Shown here: in pieces, positions 34,158 through 43,385 of the stretch
Position numbering within the stretch: position 1 is the stretch's first letter
Layout: every line of letters starts with the position of its first letter
Assembly: GCF_015482585.1 (NCBI RefSeq)
Contig: NZ_CP049742.1
Span: forward strand, 1,136,501 to 1,200,500
Direction: 5' to 3'
DNA length: 64,000 bases
Origin: Mangrovibacillus cuniculi
GTDB lineage: Bacteria > Bacillota > Bacilli > Bacillales > R1DC41
Made by a program: the position numbers and the translations under genes
The notes under the pieces: generated by a model
Told to the model about the DNA's origin: nothing
What the model saw: the letters and a program-made list of their open reading frames with translations, nothing else
Databases searched by the model: none

Positions 34158-35705
34158 ATGATTTGGACTTTTATCGTTTTAATAGGGTTACACGTTTTAC
34201 TATTTTCAAGGGTTAACATGTTAAAGAGTCGTCATTCCAATCAATCGTCCGAAGCTGTGTATACGATATTAATTCCTGCTCGTAATGAACAACATAATCT
34301 GATCACTCTATTACCAACAGTACTAGGTCAAGAGTTAGTAAAGGAAGTAATTGTGATTAATGATCAGTCAACCGATAAAACTCGAGAAGTAGCGGAATCA
34401 TTTGGTGCTACTGTTATTGATACACCTCCTCTACCTCAAAATTGGATGGGTAAATCATGGGCTTTATGGAATGGAGTTAACTATGCAACAGGCAATCACT
34501 TTATCTTTTTAGATGCTGATACATGGCTTAAGCCTGAAGCGATAAAAAAAATCGATACTGCATTCTCTAAACAACGTTACCAAGGTGCCATGAGCATTCA
34601 GCCTTACCATGAGATGAAGAATTGGAAAGAACGCTTTTCCATCTTATTTCATTTCATTACAGCTGCTTCAACAGGCTCCACTCAATTATTTCGTTCAAAA
34701 GATTCAACCGTAGGGGGGTATGGTCAAGCACTTGTTATGAACCGTAATACATACATTGGGATTGGTGGTCATGAAGCGATTCACGAGGAAGTCGTAGAGA
34801 ATCTTGCTTTAATTCAACAAGTAAAATCAAGAAACTTGCCAGTTCAAGCGTATATTGGGAAAGACATTATTCATATGAGAATGTATCCGAATGGTTGGTC
34901 GGAGCTAGTAAATGGTTGGAGTAAGAGTTTTGCAAAAGGAGCCATGATGACAAACTCAGTTATGCTGTTTTTAATTTCCATTTGGCTAACGTTTTACTTC
35001 ACAGCAGCGATGGAGATTTTCCACATTACGGACCAAGTATCATTTTCGATTTGGGCAACTTTCATGCTTAGTTACTCTTTCTTATTTTGGATGCAAGCTA
35101 ATCTGTTCGGAAAAATGAAATGGACGGATATGTTTCTTATCCCTCTCTTTTTCTTTGGTTTCCTTTACATCTTTACTCGTTCTGTATGGAATGGTGTTTT
35201 TAATAAAAAACGGTTTGGAAAGACCGGACGATTAGTGGAGGAAATTAAGAAAATGGGATGGGTAGGCTTAGTATTGTATTGGGGATGTTGTCAACTACTC
35301 ATTGCTTTATGGAGTTCTTCTTGGTCATATTCAGCAATACGGAGATCTTTCTCTACGAATAAGTGGTTATATCCAAATGATAGAGAGAAAAGCCTTTATC
35401 AAAAACTCCGAATCTCTAAGTGGAAGGATATCTTGCCAGATGCAGGTGGTTGGTTCTCTTCATCCCAAAGTAAAAAAACAGTAAAACGCGATGAAATAAA
35501 TAGTTTCTTTTACGAAACGGTCCGTGCAGAGCAATCACACTGGCTACAAATTTTACCTGTATTTCCTTTCTTTTGGATGAATGATACTGTTCTATTATGT
35601 TGGATGGTATTATACGGTGTCCTAGTAAATGTTCCTTTTATCTTTATTCAGCGTTATAACAGAGCTAGAATTTTGCCACTCTTAAAAAGGAGCATCATTC
35701 GTTGA
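34158..35705 (+). CDS. CrtQ-CrtO fusion: carotenoid glycosyltransferase plus acyltransferase
   Basis: A 515-aa membrane protein. Residues about 30-260 are a GT-A (family 2) glycosyltransferase as in CrtQ: ILIPARNEQHN, VINDQSTDKT, LDADTW and PYHEMKNWKERFS. Residues about 265-345 hold membrane helices. Residues about 370-515 match CrtO, the staphyloxanthin acyltransferase: SKWKDILPD near 420, ETVRAEQSHW near 455 and NVPFIFIQRYNRAR near 495. In S. aureus these are two proteins that glucosylate diaponeurosporenoate and then acylate the sugar. ATG 34158 is set by AAAAGGAGG. There is no internal stop or new ribosome site at the junction. Confidence 0.85.
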   Translation: MIWTFIVLIGLHVLLFSRVNMLKSRHSNQSSEAVYTILIPARNEQHNLITLLPTVLGQELVKEVIVINDQSTDKTREVAESFGATVIDTPPLPQNWMGKSWALWNGVNYATGNHFIFLDADTWLKPEAIKKIDTAFSKQRYQGAMSIQPYHEMKNWKERFSILFHFITAASTGSTQLFRSKDSTVGGYGQALVMNRNTYIGIGGHEAIHEEVVENLALIQQVKSRNLPVQAYIGKDIIHMRMYPNGWSELVNGWSKSFAKGAMMTNSVMLFLISIWLTFYFTAAMEIFHITDQVSFSIWATFMLSYSFLFWMQANLFGKMKWTDMFLIPLFFFGFLYIFTRSVWNGVFNKKRFGKTGRLVEEIKKMGWVGLVLYWGCCQLLIALWSSSWSYSAIRRSFSTNKWLYPNDREKSLYQKLRISKWKDILPDAGGWFSSSQSKKTVKRDEINSFFYETVRAEQSHWLQILPVFPFFWMNDTVLLCWMVLYGVLVNVPFIFIQRYNRARILPLLKRSIIR

Positions 35706-35709
35706 AGGT

Positions 35710-35772
35710 GGTTTTTTGTTCGCCCAGCATGGACGAACAAAAAACCGTAAGCGAAAAGAATCACTCACGGTT
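35710..35772. terminator. Overlapping terminators between crtQO and cvfB
   Basis: The plus-strand hairpin GGTTTTTTGTTCG / CGAACAAAAAACC (35710-35746) overlaps a minus-strand stem AACCGTGAG / CTTACGGTT (35772-35743) followed by T's. The two stems are mutually exclusive in one RNA but serve opposite strands. Confidence 0.75.
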
Positions 35773-35778
35773 ACCTTA

Positions 35779-36645
35779 TTAGTTATTCACGTTTTCCTTT
35801 ACACGCGTCCAACCATCTTTTTGTTCGATTTTCCCTTCCTTCATTAGACGACCAAGAGCTCGTTTGAAAGAAGCTTTACTTAACTGGAAGCGATCTTGAA
35901 TATCTTCAGGTGTAGATTTATCCGTATATGGCATTTGTCCTCCACGTTGAAGTAAATAAGAATAGATTTGCTCTGCATCATCATCCATTTTTACTTCTTT
36001 ACGTGGTAAGAAAGATACGTTTAACGTGCCATCATCTTTTACATCAATTACTCGACCTTCCACTTTTTGACCGAGTCTTGGCTCTTCTTGTCGCTCAGAA
36101 TAATGGACAAACGCTTTATAGCCCTCATCTGAAATTAAGTAAGTACCAACTTTTTGACAACGATAAACCGTTCCCACGAATTTTTGATTGTACATCGATT
36201 TAGGTGCTTTTCTAGCAATAGATGCTACAATATTTTCTGTCGCCACTTTCGCAAGCAACCTTCCCATTTGGTCTTCTTTTAGGGAAACAAATAGTCTATC
36301 CCCTGCTTCAGGCCATACAGAATGCCAGGCAGGTAGGTCGTCATTTGAGACTAGCACATCTTTTAACAAACCGATATTAACAAATACACCATGTTCCCCG
36401 TGTTCAGCGACAACATCTACCCAACCATATCTTCCTTTTTGTACTTTGGGAAGTTTCATTGTAGCTGTTAATCTTCCTTCTTTATCAAGATACACAAAGA
36501 CATCTACTTCATCGTCTACAAAGACTTCTTCTGTCATTTCATTATTATGCAAGAGTACAGATTCGCCTCTATCATCTTCTAAAAATACACCAAAGTCTAC
36601 TTCTCGAGCGACAAACAATGTACATACTTTACCAATTTCGATCAT
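35779..36645 (-). CDS. cvfB: S1-like RNA-binding protein CvfB (YitL)
   Basis: A 288-aa protein with three S1-type beta-barrel repeats (about residues 1-60, 70-135 and 150-215) and a C-terminal winged helix (KSTPEDIQDRFQLSKASFKRALGRLMKEG). This is the CvfB/YitL arrangement. CvfB binds RNA and affects virulence gene expression in S. aureus; in Bacillus its role is not well defined. AGGAGGAA precedes the ATG. It is a single gene with its own terminator. Confidence 0.92.
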   Translation of the reverse strand: MIEIGKVCTLFVAREVDFGVFLEDDRGESVLLHNNEMTEEVFVDDEVDVFVYLDKEGRLTATMKLPKVQKGRYGWVDVVAEHGEHGVFVNIGLLKDVLVSNDDLPAWHSVWPEAGDRLFVSLKEDQMGRLLAKVATENIVASIARKAPKSMYNQKFVGTVYRCQKVGTYLISDEGYKAFVHYSERQEEPRLGQKVEGRVIDVKDDGTLNVSFLPRKEVKMDDDAEQIYSYLLQRGGQMPYTDKSTPEDIQDRFQLSKASFKRALGRLMKEGKIEQKDGWTRVKENVNN

Positions 36646-36712
36646 AATTTCCTCCTACCGATCCATATAACTTATTCGACTAACTGTACCATGTCCATCC
36701 TCTATATACAAG

Positions 36713-37287
36713 TTACGAAAGGTGACTTTTCGATGGAGATTTCTTTGTTAAAAGAATAGATCTTAGTGCCAAAGCAGCTACATAGACTAAAAAAACAGGG
36801 ATGAATAGCCATGGCTGCTCACTTGCTATCGGGAAGTACCAAAAACCTAATAGGAAATATCCACATGCCCATAGTGTAACCGGCAAGGTGGAATATAAGT
36901 AAAATGTTTTAACCGAAATCCCCTTCACTCCAGCTAAAAAAGGAACAGCTAAACGAAGACCAGGTAGAGATATAGAGAGTATTAGTGCTTTATCTTCGTA
37001 CTTTTCAAATGTCTTTTCCGCTCTTTTCCACCACTGTTTAGTAGACATTTTGTAGCTGCCTGACTAATGCCTCTACCAACCCCGAAACATGTAGATACTA
37101 CAGCTAATAAGCTCATTATTGTCATGACAAGTGCAGGAATGGGTTGCACTACAGACATTCGAGACATCCAGCCACTTGTCATCACAATTACTTCGTTCGG
37201 CAACGGCAGTCCTATTAGTCCAATAAAACCAAATAGAAAAATGCCTAGGTAACCTGCTTTTTCATATAAAGAGATTATTGTGTCCAT
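36713..37287 (-). pseudogene. DedA family membrane protein, apparent single-base frameshift
   Basis: Two overlapping frames encode the halves of a DedA protein. The first (from ATG 37287, AAAGGAG upstream) gives MDTIISLYEKAGYLGIFLF ... LPNEVIVMTSGW ... FGVGRGISQAATK. The second gives MSTKQWWKRAEKTFEKY ... SLPGLRLAVPFLAG, which is the conserved second half. Adding one base to the T4 run at 37048-37051 (A4 on the coding strand) yields a continuous 191-aa protein of normal DedA length. DedA proteins are flippase-like and support membrane lipid balance. It could be functional if the indel is a sequencing error. Confidence 0.8.
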
Positions 37288-37385
37288 CGTTTTGGACTCC
37301 TTTAATGTATTATTTCTTATCGTAGCGGATTGGTAAAAAAAACTCAATTATCAGGTGTTACTCTGATTATTATTTTTAAAAGGAA

Positions 37386-37427
37386 AAAAAATTCCCTTAC
37401 GCAATTATGAACGCGCAAGGGAATTTT
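37386..37427 (-). terminator. Terminator of the MFS gene
   Basis: A 15-bp stem AAAATTCCCTTACGC / GCGCAAGGGAATTTT (one G-T-type or mismatched pair) with T's on the minus strand. Confidence 0.88.
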
Positions 37428-37428
37428 C

Positions 37429-38601
37429 TTAAGAGGCTTGTTGCTCCACGTATGATTCAACTGGCTTTCTCATTAAATAGATGGTTGTAACTAAACCAAG
37501 TGCTGTAATAATGGCAAACCAAGTATATACGTGGTAAATAGAGAATCTTTCTGCAATTTGTCCGCCAACTAACGTGTGGAACCAGTTTCCAAGACCGTTT
37601 CCTATACTAGAGTATATTGTAATAGCAGATGCTACCATGGTTGGTGGAGTGATTTCCTTCACATATTGAAGAGCTGTAGGAATAAATAACCCAATGGATA
37701 TACCCTGAAGAATAGTTGTTCCGTAAACTACTGCTAAAGAAGGTTCGTTTAGATAAATAATCCACCTAATCAACGCAATGCCACTCGCAAGTGAAATACA
37801 GCCCATCACACCAATTTTATTAGCAACGAGCGAAGCAATTCGAATAAAAGGAATCTCACTAATTACCGCTAATAAAAACACAATTCCAATCCCAGCATAT
37901 GTGGCACCAGAAGCTTCTACAAAAAGAGAAAAGTACACATTGTTTGCTAAGTTGGGACCAAAGAAACAGAAAGTTATTACAAGCAATAATAAAAATGGCT
38001 TGTTATTAGACAATCCTACGACTGCCTTCTTAAGAGATAGATCTGCTTTCTTCTGTACATCACTTTTAGGAATAAACCATAAAAATGCTGCACCGAATAA
38101 AAGAAATATGCTGAACGCATACACAATAACAGGTAAACCAATCGTCGTTTCCGCTAATCTTCCCATGAAAAATACAGCCAAAGCAAATCCTAACGATCCG
38201 TACATACGAATGCTACCATAAGGAGTACCAGATCTTCCCGCATAACTTAGTGCCATAGAATCTGATAATGGTATTAAAGCACTTTGAAATACCGCTACTA
38301 AAATAGCAACAAGGAACAAGATTAAATACGAATCAAACAATAAGTATCCAATCCCCATAATAGCAGTCATCACCATCGTCAACTGAAGAAGCATTTTAGG
38401 TTGACCTGTTTTATCTGCTTGGAATCCCCATATTGGTTGAAAGACAATCATGACAACTGGTCCAAGAGACATTATCATCCCTATTTCTGCTGGTGATAAA
38501 CCAATCACATTTGATAAATATACACTTAATAAAGGGTATAAACTTCCTACGGCCAAGAACATTAAGGTGTAATAGCTTTTGTATACCATGCCTTCATTCA
38601 C
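37429..38601 (-). CDS. MFS transporter (MFS_1-like, YwbF type)
   Basis: A 390-aa major facilitator with twelve predicted helices. Typical MFS features are the loop GFQADKTGQP after helix 2 and RMYGSLGFALAVFFMG near residue 140, the nucleoside-symporter-like MFS_1 pattern. The substrate is unknown. GTG 38601 has GGAGACG 9 bases upstream and is preferred over the in-frame ATG at 38616, which has no ribosome site. Single gene. Confidence 0.85.
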   Translation of the reverse strand: MNEGMVYKSYYTLMFLAVGSLYPLLSVYLSNVIGLSPAEIGMIMSLGPVVMIVFQPIWGFQADKTGQPKMLLQLTMVMTAIMGIGYLLFDSYLILFLVAILVAVFQSALIPLSDSMALSYAGRSGTPYGSIRMYGSLGFALAVFFMGRLAETTIGLPVIVYAFSIFLLFGAAFLWFIPKSDVQKKADLSLKKAVVGLSNNKPFLLLLVITFCFFGPNLANNVYFSLFVEASGATYAGIGIVFLLAVISEIPFIRIASLVANKIGVMGCISLASGIALIRWIIYLNEPSLAVVYGTTILQGISIGLFIPTALQYVKEITPPTMVASAITIYSSIGNGLGNWFHTLVGGQIAERFSIYHVYTWFAIITALGLVTTIYLMRKPVESYVEQQAS

Positions 38602-38704
38602 ATATATCGTCTCCATCCATGCTGTAAGTTATTGACTATTGTATCACAGGAATGGCTAGAAAATTTTCTGAAAATAAACAGAAGTTTATTAAAAAGACAA
38701 TTGT

Positions 38705-40504
38705 TTATTCTGTACTACCTTGTGAGTCTACCTTACTCTTATACTCGCAAATAATAGTTAAAAAGAAATCTCCGTACTGGTCTAACTTTCTCTGACCTAC
38801 TCCTTTTACTTCTAACAATGCGCTCTCGGTAGTAGGCTGGTTGGCACTCATTTCTTTTAACGTAGCATCCGAAAACACAACAAATGGAGGAACACCTGCT
38901 TCCTCAGCAATCTCTCTCCTTTTCTTTCGTAACGATTCAAATAATTCGTCATTTGCTACAATAGTATGTTGTGCCGCTTCTGCCTTTTTAGAGACTTTTC
39001 TCAATCCTTTCAACACTTCTTTTCCTTTTTCTGATACTTGCAGAACCGGGAAACTTCCACCACTCATGAGTAGATATTGTTCAGAAGTTAAGTATTCAAT
39101 AAAATCTTGTGCTTGTTTACCGGACCAAGCAGTTAAAATACCGTATGTTGGTAGTTGTTCGAAACCAAACTCTAAAACTTTTTTATTCTTAGATCCTATT
39201 AAAACATTGGCTATCATGGCTTTTCCAAAACGTTGACCCATTCGAACAACACAACTTAGTACACGCTGTGCATCAACGGTACGATCCTCAGATTCTCTTT
39301 GATCTGTACAATTTGCACATCTACCACACGATTCAGCGGACTCTTCACCGAAATAGTTAACTATAAATTGTTGAAGGCACCCTTCTGTGTGACAATAATC
39401 TTGCATTTTTCGAAGTCTATCCACTTCATGTAAATAACGTTCTTCTGATGTAGTTGATTGTTCTAATAAGAAACGTTGAACTTGAATATCCTGTGGAGAA
39501 TAAAGAAGAATACACACACTAGGTAAGCCATCCCGTCCTGCTCTACCCGCTTCCTGATAATACCCTTCCATGTTTTTAGGCATTTGTGCGTGAATGATGT
39601 ATCGTAAATTACTTTTGTCAATTCCCATCCCAAAAGCATTAGTAGCAATCATAATAGAAACATCATCGCGTAAGAAAGCATCTTGTTGCTCTGCTCTCAC
39701 TTGATCTGCTAAACCACCATGATAGCGACCTACCGCATAGCCTTTTTGTTTTAACAATTCATAGAGCTGATCCACTTTATTTCGAGTGGCAGCATAGATA
39801 ATTCCTGATTCTGATTTATTTCCTTCAATAAATGTTTCAATATACTTCGTTTTATCTGTACCTCTAACCACTTCAAACGTTAAGTTACTTCTCTCAAACC
39901 CCGTGACTACTTCATTTTCCCTCGGAATTCGTAGTGCAGCTAAAATATCTTGTCGAACATTTGGCGTTGCCGTAGCGGTTAATGCAACAACGAGAGGATG
40001 TACTGGAAGTGATTGAATAAATGGTAATATCATTCGATAACTTGGTCTAAAATCATGTCCCCACTGAGAGATACAGTGTGCTTCATCAATCGCTACAAGA
40101 GGAATTGTTAGTCGCAAACAAATATCTCTGAATCTAGGGTGATCTAATCTTTCCGGAGCAACGTAAATCAACTTGATTTCTCCAGTCATAATTTCTTGCA
40201 TAGTTTCTTCTAATTCATTTGAGGATAGACCACTATGTAGTGCTACTGCTTTAACACCATTCTCTTGCAGAGCATCTACTTGATCTTTCATTAAGGAAAT
40301 TAATGGTGAGATAACGATAGAAGTTCCTTCGAAGAGTAATGCGGGGACTTGATAGCACAATGACTTTCCTCCACCTGTTGGCATTACGGTTAACATGGAT
40401 TTTCCAGTCAGTAGGTTTGAAATCGTTTCTTTTTGTCCAGTTCTAAAATCATCAAATCCAAAATAATGCTTTAAAGGTTCTTTTGCTTTTTCTAACAATT
40501 TCAT
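38705..40504 (-). CDS. recQ: ATP-dependent DNA helicase RecQ
   Basis: A 599-aa helicase. It has motif [11 protein letters not shown], motif [12 protein letters not shown], and motif [12 protein letters not shown]. The zinc-binding RQC region contains [10 protein letters not shown] and CGRCANC, then a winged helix, and an HRDC domain ends the protein ([16 protein letters not shown] ... [11 protein letters not shown]). It unwinds DNA 3'-5' in recombination and repair. The full domain set matches the long RecQ of Bacillus (YocI type) rather than the short RecS. GAGGTGATG precedes the ATG. Confidence 0.96.
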   Translation of the reverse strand: MKLLEKAKEPLKHYFGFDDFRTGQKETISNLLTGKSMLTVMPTGGGKSLCYQVPALLFEGTSIVISPLISLMKDQVDALQENGVKAVALHSGLSSNELEETMQEIMTGEIKLIYVAPERLDHPRFRDICLRLTIPLVAIDEAHCISQWGHDFRPSYRMILPFIQSLPVHPLVVALTATATPNVRQDILAALRIPRENEVVTGFERSNLTFEVVRGTDKTKYIETFIEGNKSESGIIYAATRNKVDQLYELLKQKGYAVGRYHGGLADQVRAEQQDAFLRDDVSIMIATNAFGMGIDKSNLRYIIHAQMPKNMEGYYQEAGRAGRDGLPSVCILLYSPQDIQVQRFLLEQSTTSEERYLHEVDRLRKMQDYCHTEGCLQQFIVNYFGEESAESCGRCANCTDQRESEDRTVDAQRVLSCVVRMGQRFGKAMIANVLIGSKNKKVLEFGFEQLPTYGILTAWSGKQAQDFIEYLTSEQYLLMSGGSFPVLQVSEKGKEVLKGLRKVSKKAEAAQHTIVANDELFESLRKKRREIAEEAGVPPFVVFSDATLKEMSANQPTTESALLEVKGVGQRKLDQYGDFFLTIICEYKSKVDSQGSTE

Positions 40505-40625
40505 TCCATCACCTCATTTTTTGATCATACAGAGATAGTCTAACATAAGTTTCAATAGTACTGTTTCGTTTTTACCCTAAAGAGTGGTATAATTTCGAGG
40601 AATATAGTTTGGAGGCGGTACGTAC

Positions 40626-42218
40626 ATGATTACAGTTACAGATGTCAGTTTACGATTTGCCGATCGTAAGCTGTTTGATGATGTCAATATTAAATTTACA
40701 CCAGGCAATTGTTATGGATTAATTGGAGCAAATGGTGCAGGTAAATCCACTTTTATTAAAATTCTTTCTGGTGAGATTGAAGCTCAAACAGGTTCTGTAC
40801 ATTTAGGTCCAGATGAGCGTTTAGCAGTTTTAAAACAGAACCATTATGAATATGAAGAGTATGAAGTAATGGAAACTGTTATTATGGGGCATGCTCGCTT
40901 ATATAAAGTGATGAAAGAAAAAGATGCGATCTATATGAAAGAAGATTTCTCTGACGAAGATGGTATTCGTGCTGCTGAGTTAGAAGGAGAATTCGCTGAA
41001 TTAAATGGATGGGAGTCAGAGTCAGAAGCTGCTATCCTATTAAAAGGTCTTGGAATCGGCGAAGATCTTCATAATAAGAAAATGGCCGACATTTCAGGTT
41101 CTGAAAAAGTTAAAGTCCTTCTTGCTCAAGCGTTGTTCGGTAAACCAGATGTTTTACTACTGGATGAGCCTACCAACCACTTGGACATTGAAGCGATTCA
41201 ATGGTTGGAAGAGTTCTTAATTAACTTTGAAAACACAGTTATTGTCGTATCCCATGACCGTCATTTCTTAAACAAAGTTTGTACGCACATTGCAGACCTT
41301 GATTTCGGAAAGATCCAATTATACGTAGGTAACTATGACTTCTGGTATGAGTCTTCTCAATTAGCGACTCGTATGGCACAAGACCAAAACAAGAAAAAAG
41401 AAGAGAAGATTAAAGAGTTACAAGCGTTTATCGCACGTTTCTCGGCCAATGCTTCGAAATCTAAGCAAGCAACTTCTCGTAAAAAGTTATTAGATAAAAT
41501 TTCACTTGACGACATTAAACCTTCTTCTCGTCGTTATCCTTATGTTCAGTTCGGATTAGGACGTGAAATTGGTAACGATGTGTTACGTGTAGAAGGTATA
41601 TCTAAAACAATTGATGGCGTGAAAGTTTTAAACAATGTAAACTTCACAGTCGGCCGCGATGATAAGATTGCTCTTCTAGGTGACGAGATTGCTAAAACTA
41701 CTTTAATGAAAATTCTTATGGGTGAAATGGAGCCAGACGAAGGAACATTCCGTTGGGGTGTAACTACTTCTCAAGCTTATTTCCCTAAAGATAATTCAGA
41801 GTATTTTAACGGACCAGAACCTACATTAGTAGATTGGTTACGTCAATATTCACCAGATGATGAAAGCGAAACGTTCCTACGAGGATTCCTAGGACGTATG
41901 TTGTTCTCTGGTGAAGAGGTAAAGAAAAAGCCAAGTGTCCTTTCTGGAGGAGAAAAAGTTCGTTGTATGCTATCCAAAATGATGCTTTCTAACTCTAACG
42001 TGTTAATCATGGATGAACCAACAAACCACTTAGACTTAGAATCCATTACTGCATTAAACAACGGATTGATCGCATTCAAAGGCGTGCTTCTGTTCACTTC
42101 ACACGATCACCAGTTCATGCAAACAATCGCAAACCGTATTGTAGAAATTACAGAAGACGGTGCATTAGATAAACAAGTATCATACGACGAGTACCTTGAG
42201 TGGAAAAAAGCTCAATAA
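40626..42218 (+). CDS. ykpA: ABC-F ATPase (YkpA/YbiT-like)
   Basis: A 530-aa soluble protein with two ABC domains and no membrane segment. The first domain has GANGAGKST, the signature DISGSEKVKVLLAQ and LLLDEPTNHLDIEAIQWLEEF; the second has VLSGGEKVRCMLSK and MDEPTNHLDLESI. The two are joined by a linker rich in basic residues (RFSANASKSKQATSRKK). ABC-F proteins act on ribosomes. The second P-loop reads GDEIAKTTL, which lacks the usual Gly and is one residue short. GGAGG lies 10 bases before the ATG. Confidence 0.9.
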   Translation: MITVTDVSLRFADRKLFDDVNIKFTPGNCYGLIGANGAGKSTFIKILSGEIEAQTGSVHLGPDERLAVLKQNHYEYEEYEVMETVIMGHARLYKVMKEKDAIYMKEDFSDEDGIRAAELEGEFAELNGWESESEAAILLKGLGIGEDLHNKKMADISGSEKVKVLLAQALFGKPDVLLLDEPTNHLDIEAIQWLEEFLINFENTVIVVSHDRHFLNKVCTHIADLDFGKIQLYVGNYDFWYESSQLATRMAQDQNKKKEEKIKELQAFIARFSANASKSKQATSRKKLLDKISLDDIKPSSRRYPYVQFGLGREIGNDVLRVEGISKTIDGVKVLNNVNFTVGRDDKIALLGDEIAKTTLMKILMGEMEPDEGTFRWGVTTSQAYFPKDNSEYFNGPEPTLVDWLRQYSPDDESETFLRGFLGRMLFSGEEVKKKPSVLSGGEKVRCMLSKMMLSNSNVLIMDEPTNHLDLESITALNNGLIAFKGVLLFTSHDHQFMQTIANRIVEITEDGALDKQVSYDEYLEWKKAQ

Positions 42219-42240
42219 TCCTTTTTTTGCTGAATGAGTT

Positions 42241-42391
42241 CTTGTGGGACACCTGGACGGAGATTCCCCTCCTCTCGTGCTCCGCAAGACGCTCTTGTGG
42301 GACACCTGAACGGGGATTATTCTCCTCTCGTGCTCCGCAAGACGCTCTTGTGGGACACCTGAACGGGGATTATTCCCTTCTCGTGCTCCGC
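42241..42391. repeat. Tandem 53-bp repeat, about 2.9 copies
   Basis: Units begin at 42241, 42294 and 42347, each opening CTTGTGGGACACCTG and closing CTCCGCAAGACGCT; copies two and three are nearly identical. CAAGA-CGC-TCTTG forms a small hairpin at each unit junction. The unit length is not divisible by three, so the frames running through it are not conserved coding sequence. It lies just after the ABC-F gene and before its terminator. Confidence 0.9.
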
Positions 42392-42431
42392 TACACAAAA
42401 GCAGATAAACTCCGTCGAATGACGCATACTA

Positions 42432-42464
42432 AAAAAGCCTCCCTAATGCAAGGGAGGTCTTTTT
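42432..42464 (+). terminator. Terminator of ABC-F gene, after the 53-bp repeats
   Basis: CCTCCCT (42438-42444) / AGGGAGG (42451-42457) with a T run at 42460-42464. Confidence 0.85.
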
Positions 42465-42493
42465 GCTAGATGACTACAAAGGAGGTCCCTGGT

Positions 42494-43357
42494 TTGACCA
42501 ACTACACGAAAGGCATGCTTCTTCTTTTAGCCTCCGCATTCGGATTTGCTGTAATGTCTGCATTTGTAAAATTGTCTGGAGACTTACCTACCATTCAAAA
42601 GACGTTTTTCCGAAATGGAGTTACAGCCCTAGTGACTTTTTTTCTGGTTATATACTTTAAAGAAAGTTTTTTTGGCAAAAAAGAAAATCAAGCCTTATTA
42701 CTCTTACGCTCTGCTTTAGGAACTCTTGGAATCGTATTCCTATTCTACGCTATTGACCACCTAGTGCTAGCAGATGCTACTATGTTAAATAATTTAAGTC
42801 CATTTTTACTTATCATTTTTTGTGCCATTTTCTTAAAAGAAAATGTATCTAAGTATCAAGCTATTGGGATCTTATTTGCCTTTATTGGTACCTTATTCGT
42901 TATTAAGCCGCAATTTTCGTTTGAATTTTTGCCATTTGGTATTGGACTTCTTTCAGCCGCTTTCGCAGCTGGTGCCTATACTGTATTAAGAGTTTTGGGC
43001 CCAAGAGAAAAATTTTATACTGTTGTCTTTTATTTCTCTTTCTTTTCTTCTGTCGTACTCTTACCATTCGTTTTACTTAACTACGAACCTATGACAATAA
43101 AACAATGGGTTTACCTAATTGGTGCAGGCGTTTTTGCTACAATTGGGCAGTTCGGTATTACCCTGGCATATAAATTTGCTGCTGCAAGAGAGATTTCCAT
43201 TTTTAATTATTCCTCTATTCTCTATTCGGCACTGCTAGGGTTTTGGTTGTTTCAAGAAATACCAGATGTATGGAGTTTTCTAGGATACTTGATCATCGTT
43301 AGTGCAGCAGTTTATATGTATCTAAAAGGACAACATGTACATGCAAAAAGAGGCTAG
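42494..43357 (+). CDS. EamA/DMT family transporter
   Basis: A 287-aa protein with ten membrane helices in two EamA repeats (DMT superfamily): helices 1-5 with FFRNGVTALVTFF and DATMLNNLSPFLLIIFCAIFLKE, helices 6-10 with AYTVLRVLG and FNYSSILYSALLGFWLFQE. These carriers export amino acids or metabolites; the substrate is unknown. TTG 42494 follows AAAGGAGG at 8 bases. It has its own terminator. Confidence 0.88.
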   Translation: MTNYTKGMLLLLASAFGFAVMSAFVKLSGDLPTIQKTFFRNGVTALVTFFLVIYFKESFFGKKENQALLLLRSALGTLGIVFLFYAIDHLVLADATMLNNLSPFLLIIFCAIFLKENVSKYQAIGILFAFIGTLFVIKPQFSFEFLPFGIGLLSAAFAAGAYTVLRVLGPREKFYTVVFYFSFFSSVVLLPFVLLNYEPMTIKQWVYLIGAGVFATIGQFGITLAYKFAAAREISIFNYSSILYSALLGFWLFQEIPDVWSFLGYLIIVSAAVYMYLKGQHVHAKRG

Positions 43358-43378
43358 GGATTACCCTAACCTCTTTTT
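43345..43378. terminator. Bidirectional terminator between EamA gene and nox
   Basis: AAAAAGAGG-C-TAGGG / CCCTA-A-CCTCTTTTT with one internal mismatch. Confidence 0.82.
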
Positions 43379-43385
43379 CATTTCT

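Noticed and set aside
42180-42469. Frames running through the 53-bp repeats on both strands
   Set aside because: The repeat is not a multiple of three, so the frame changes from unit to unit; no ribosome site.
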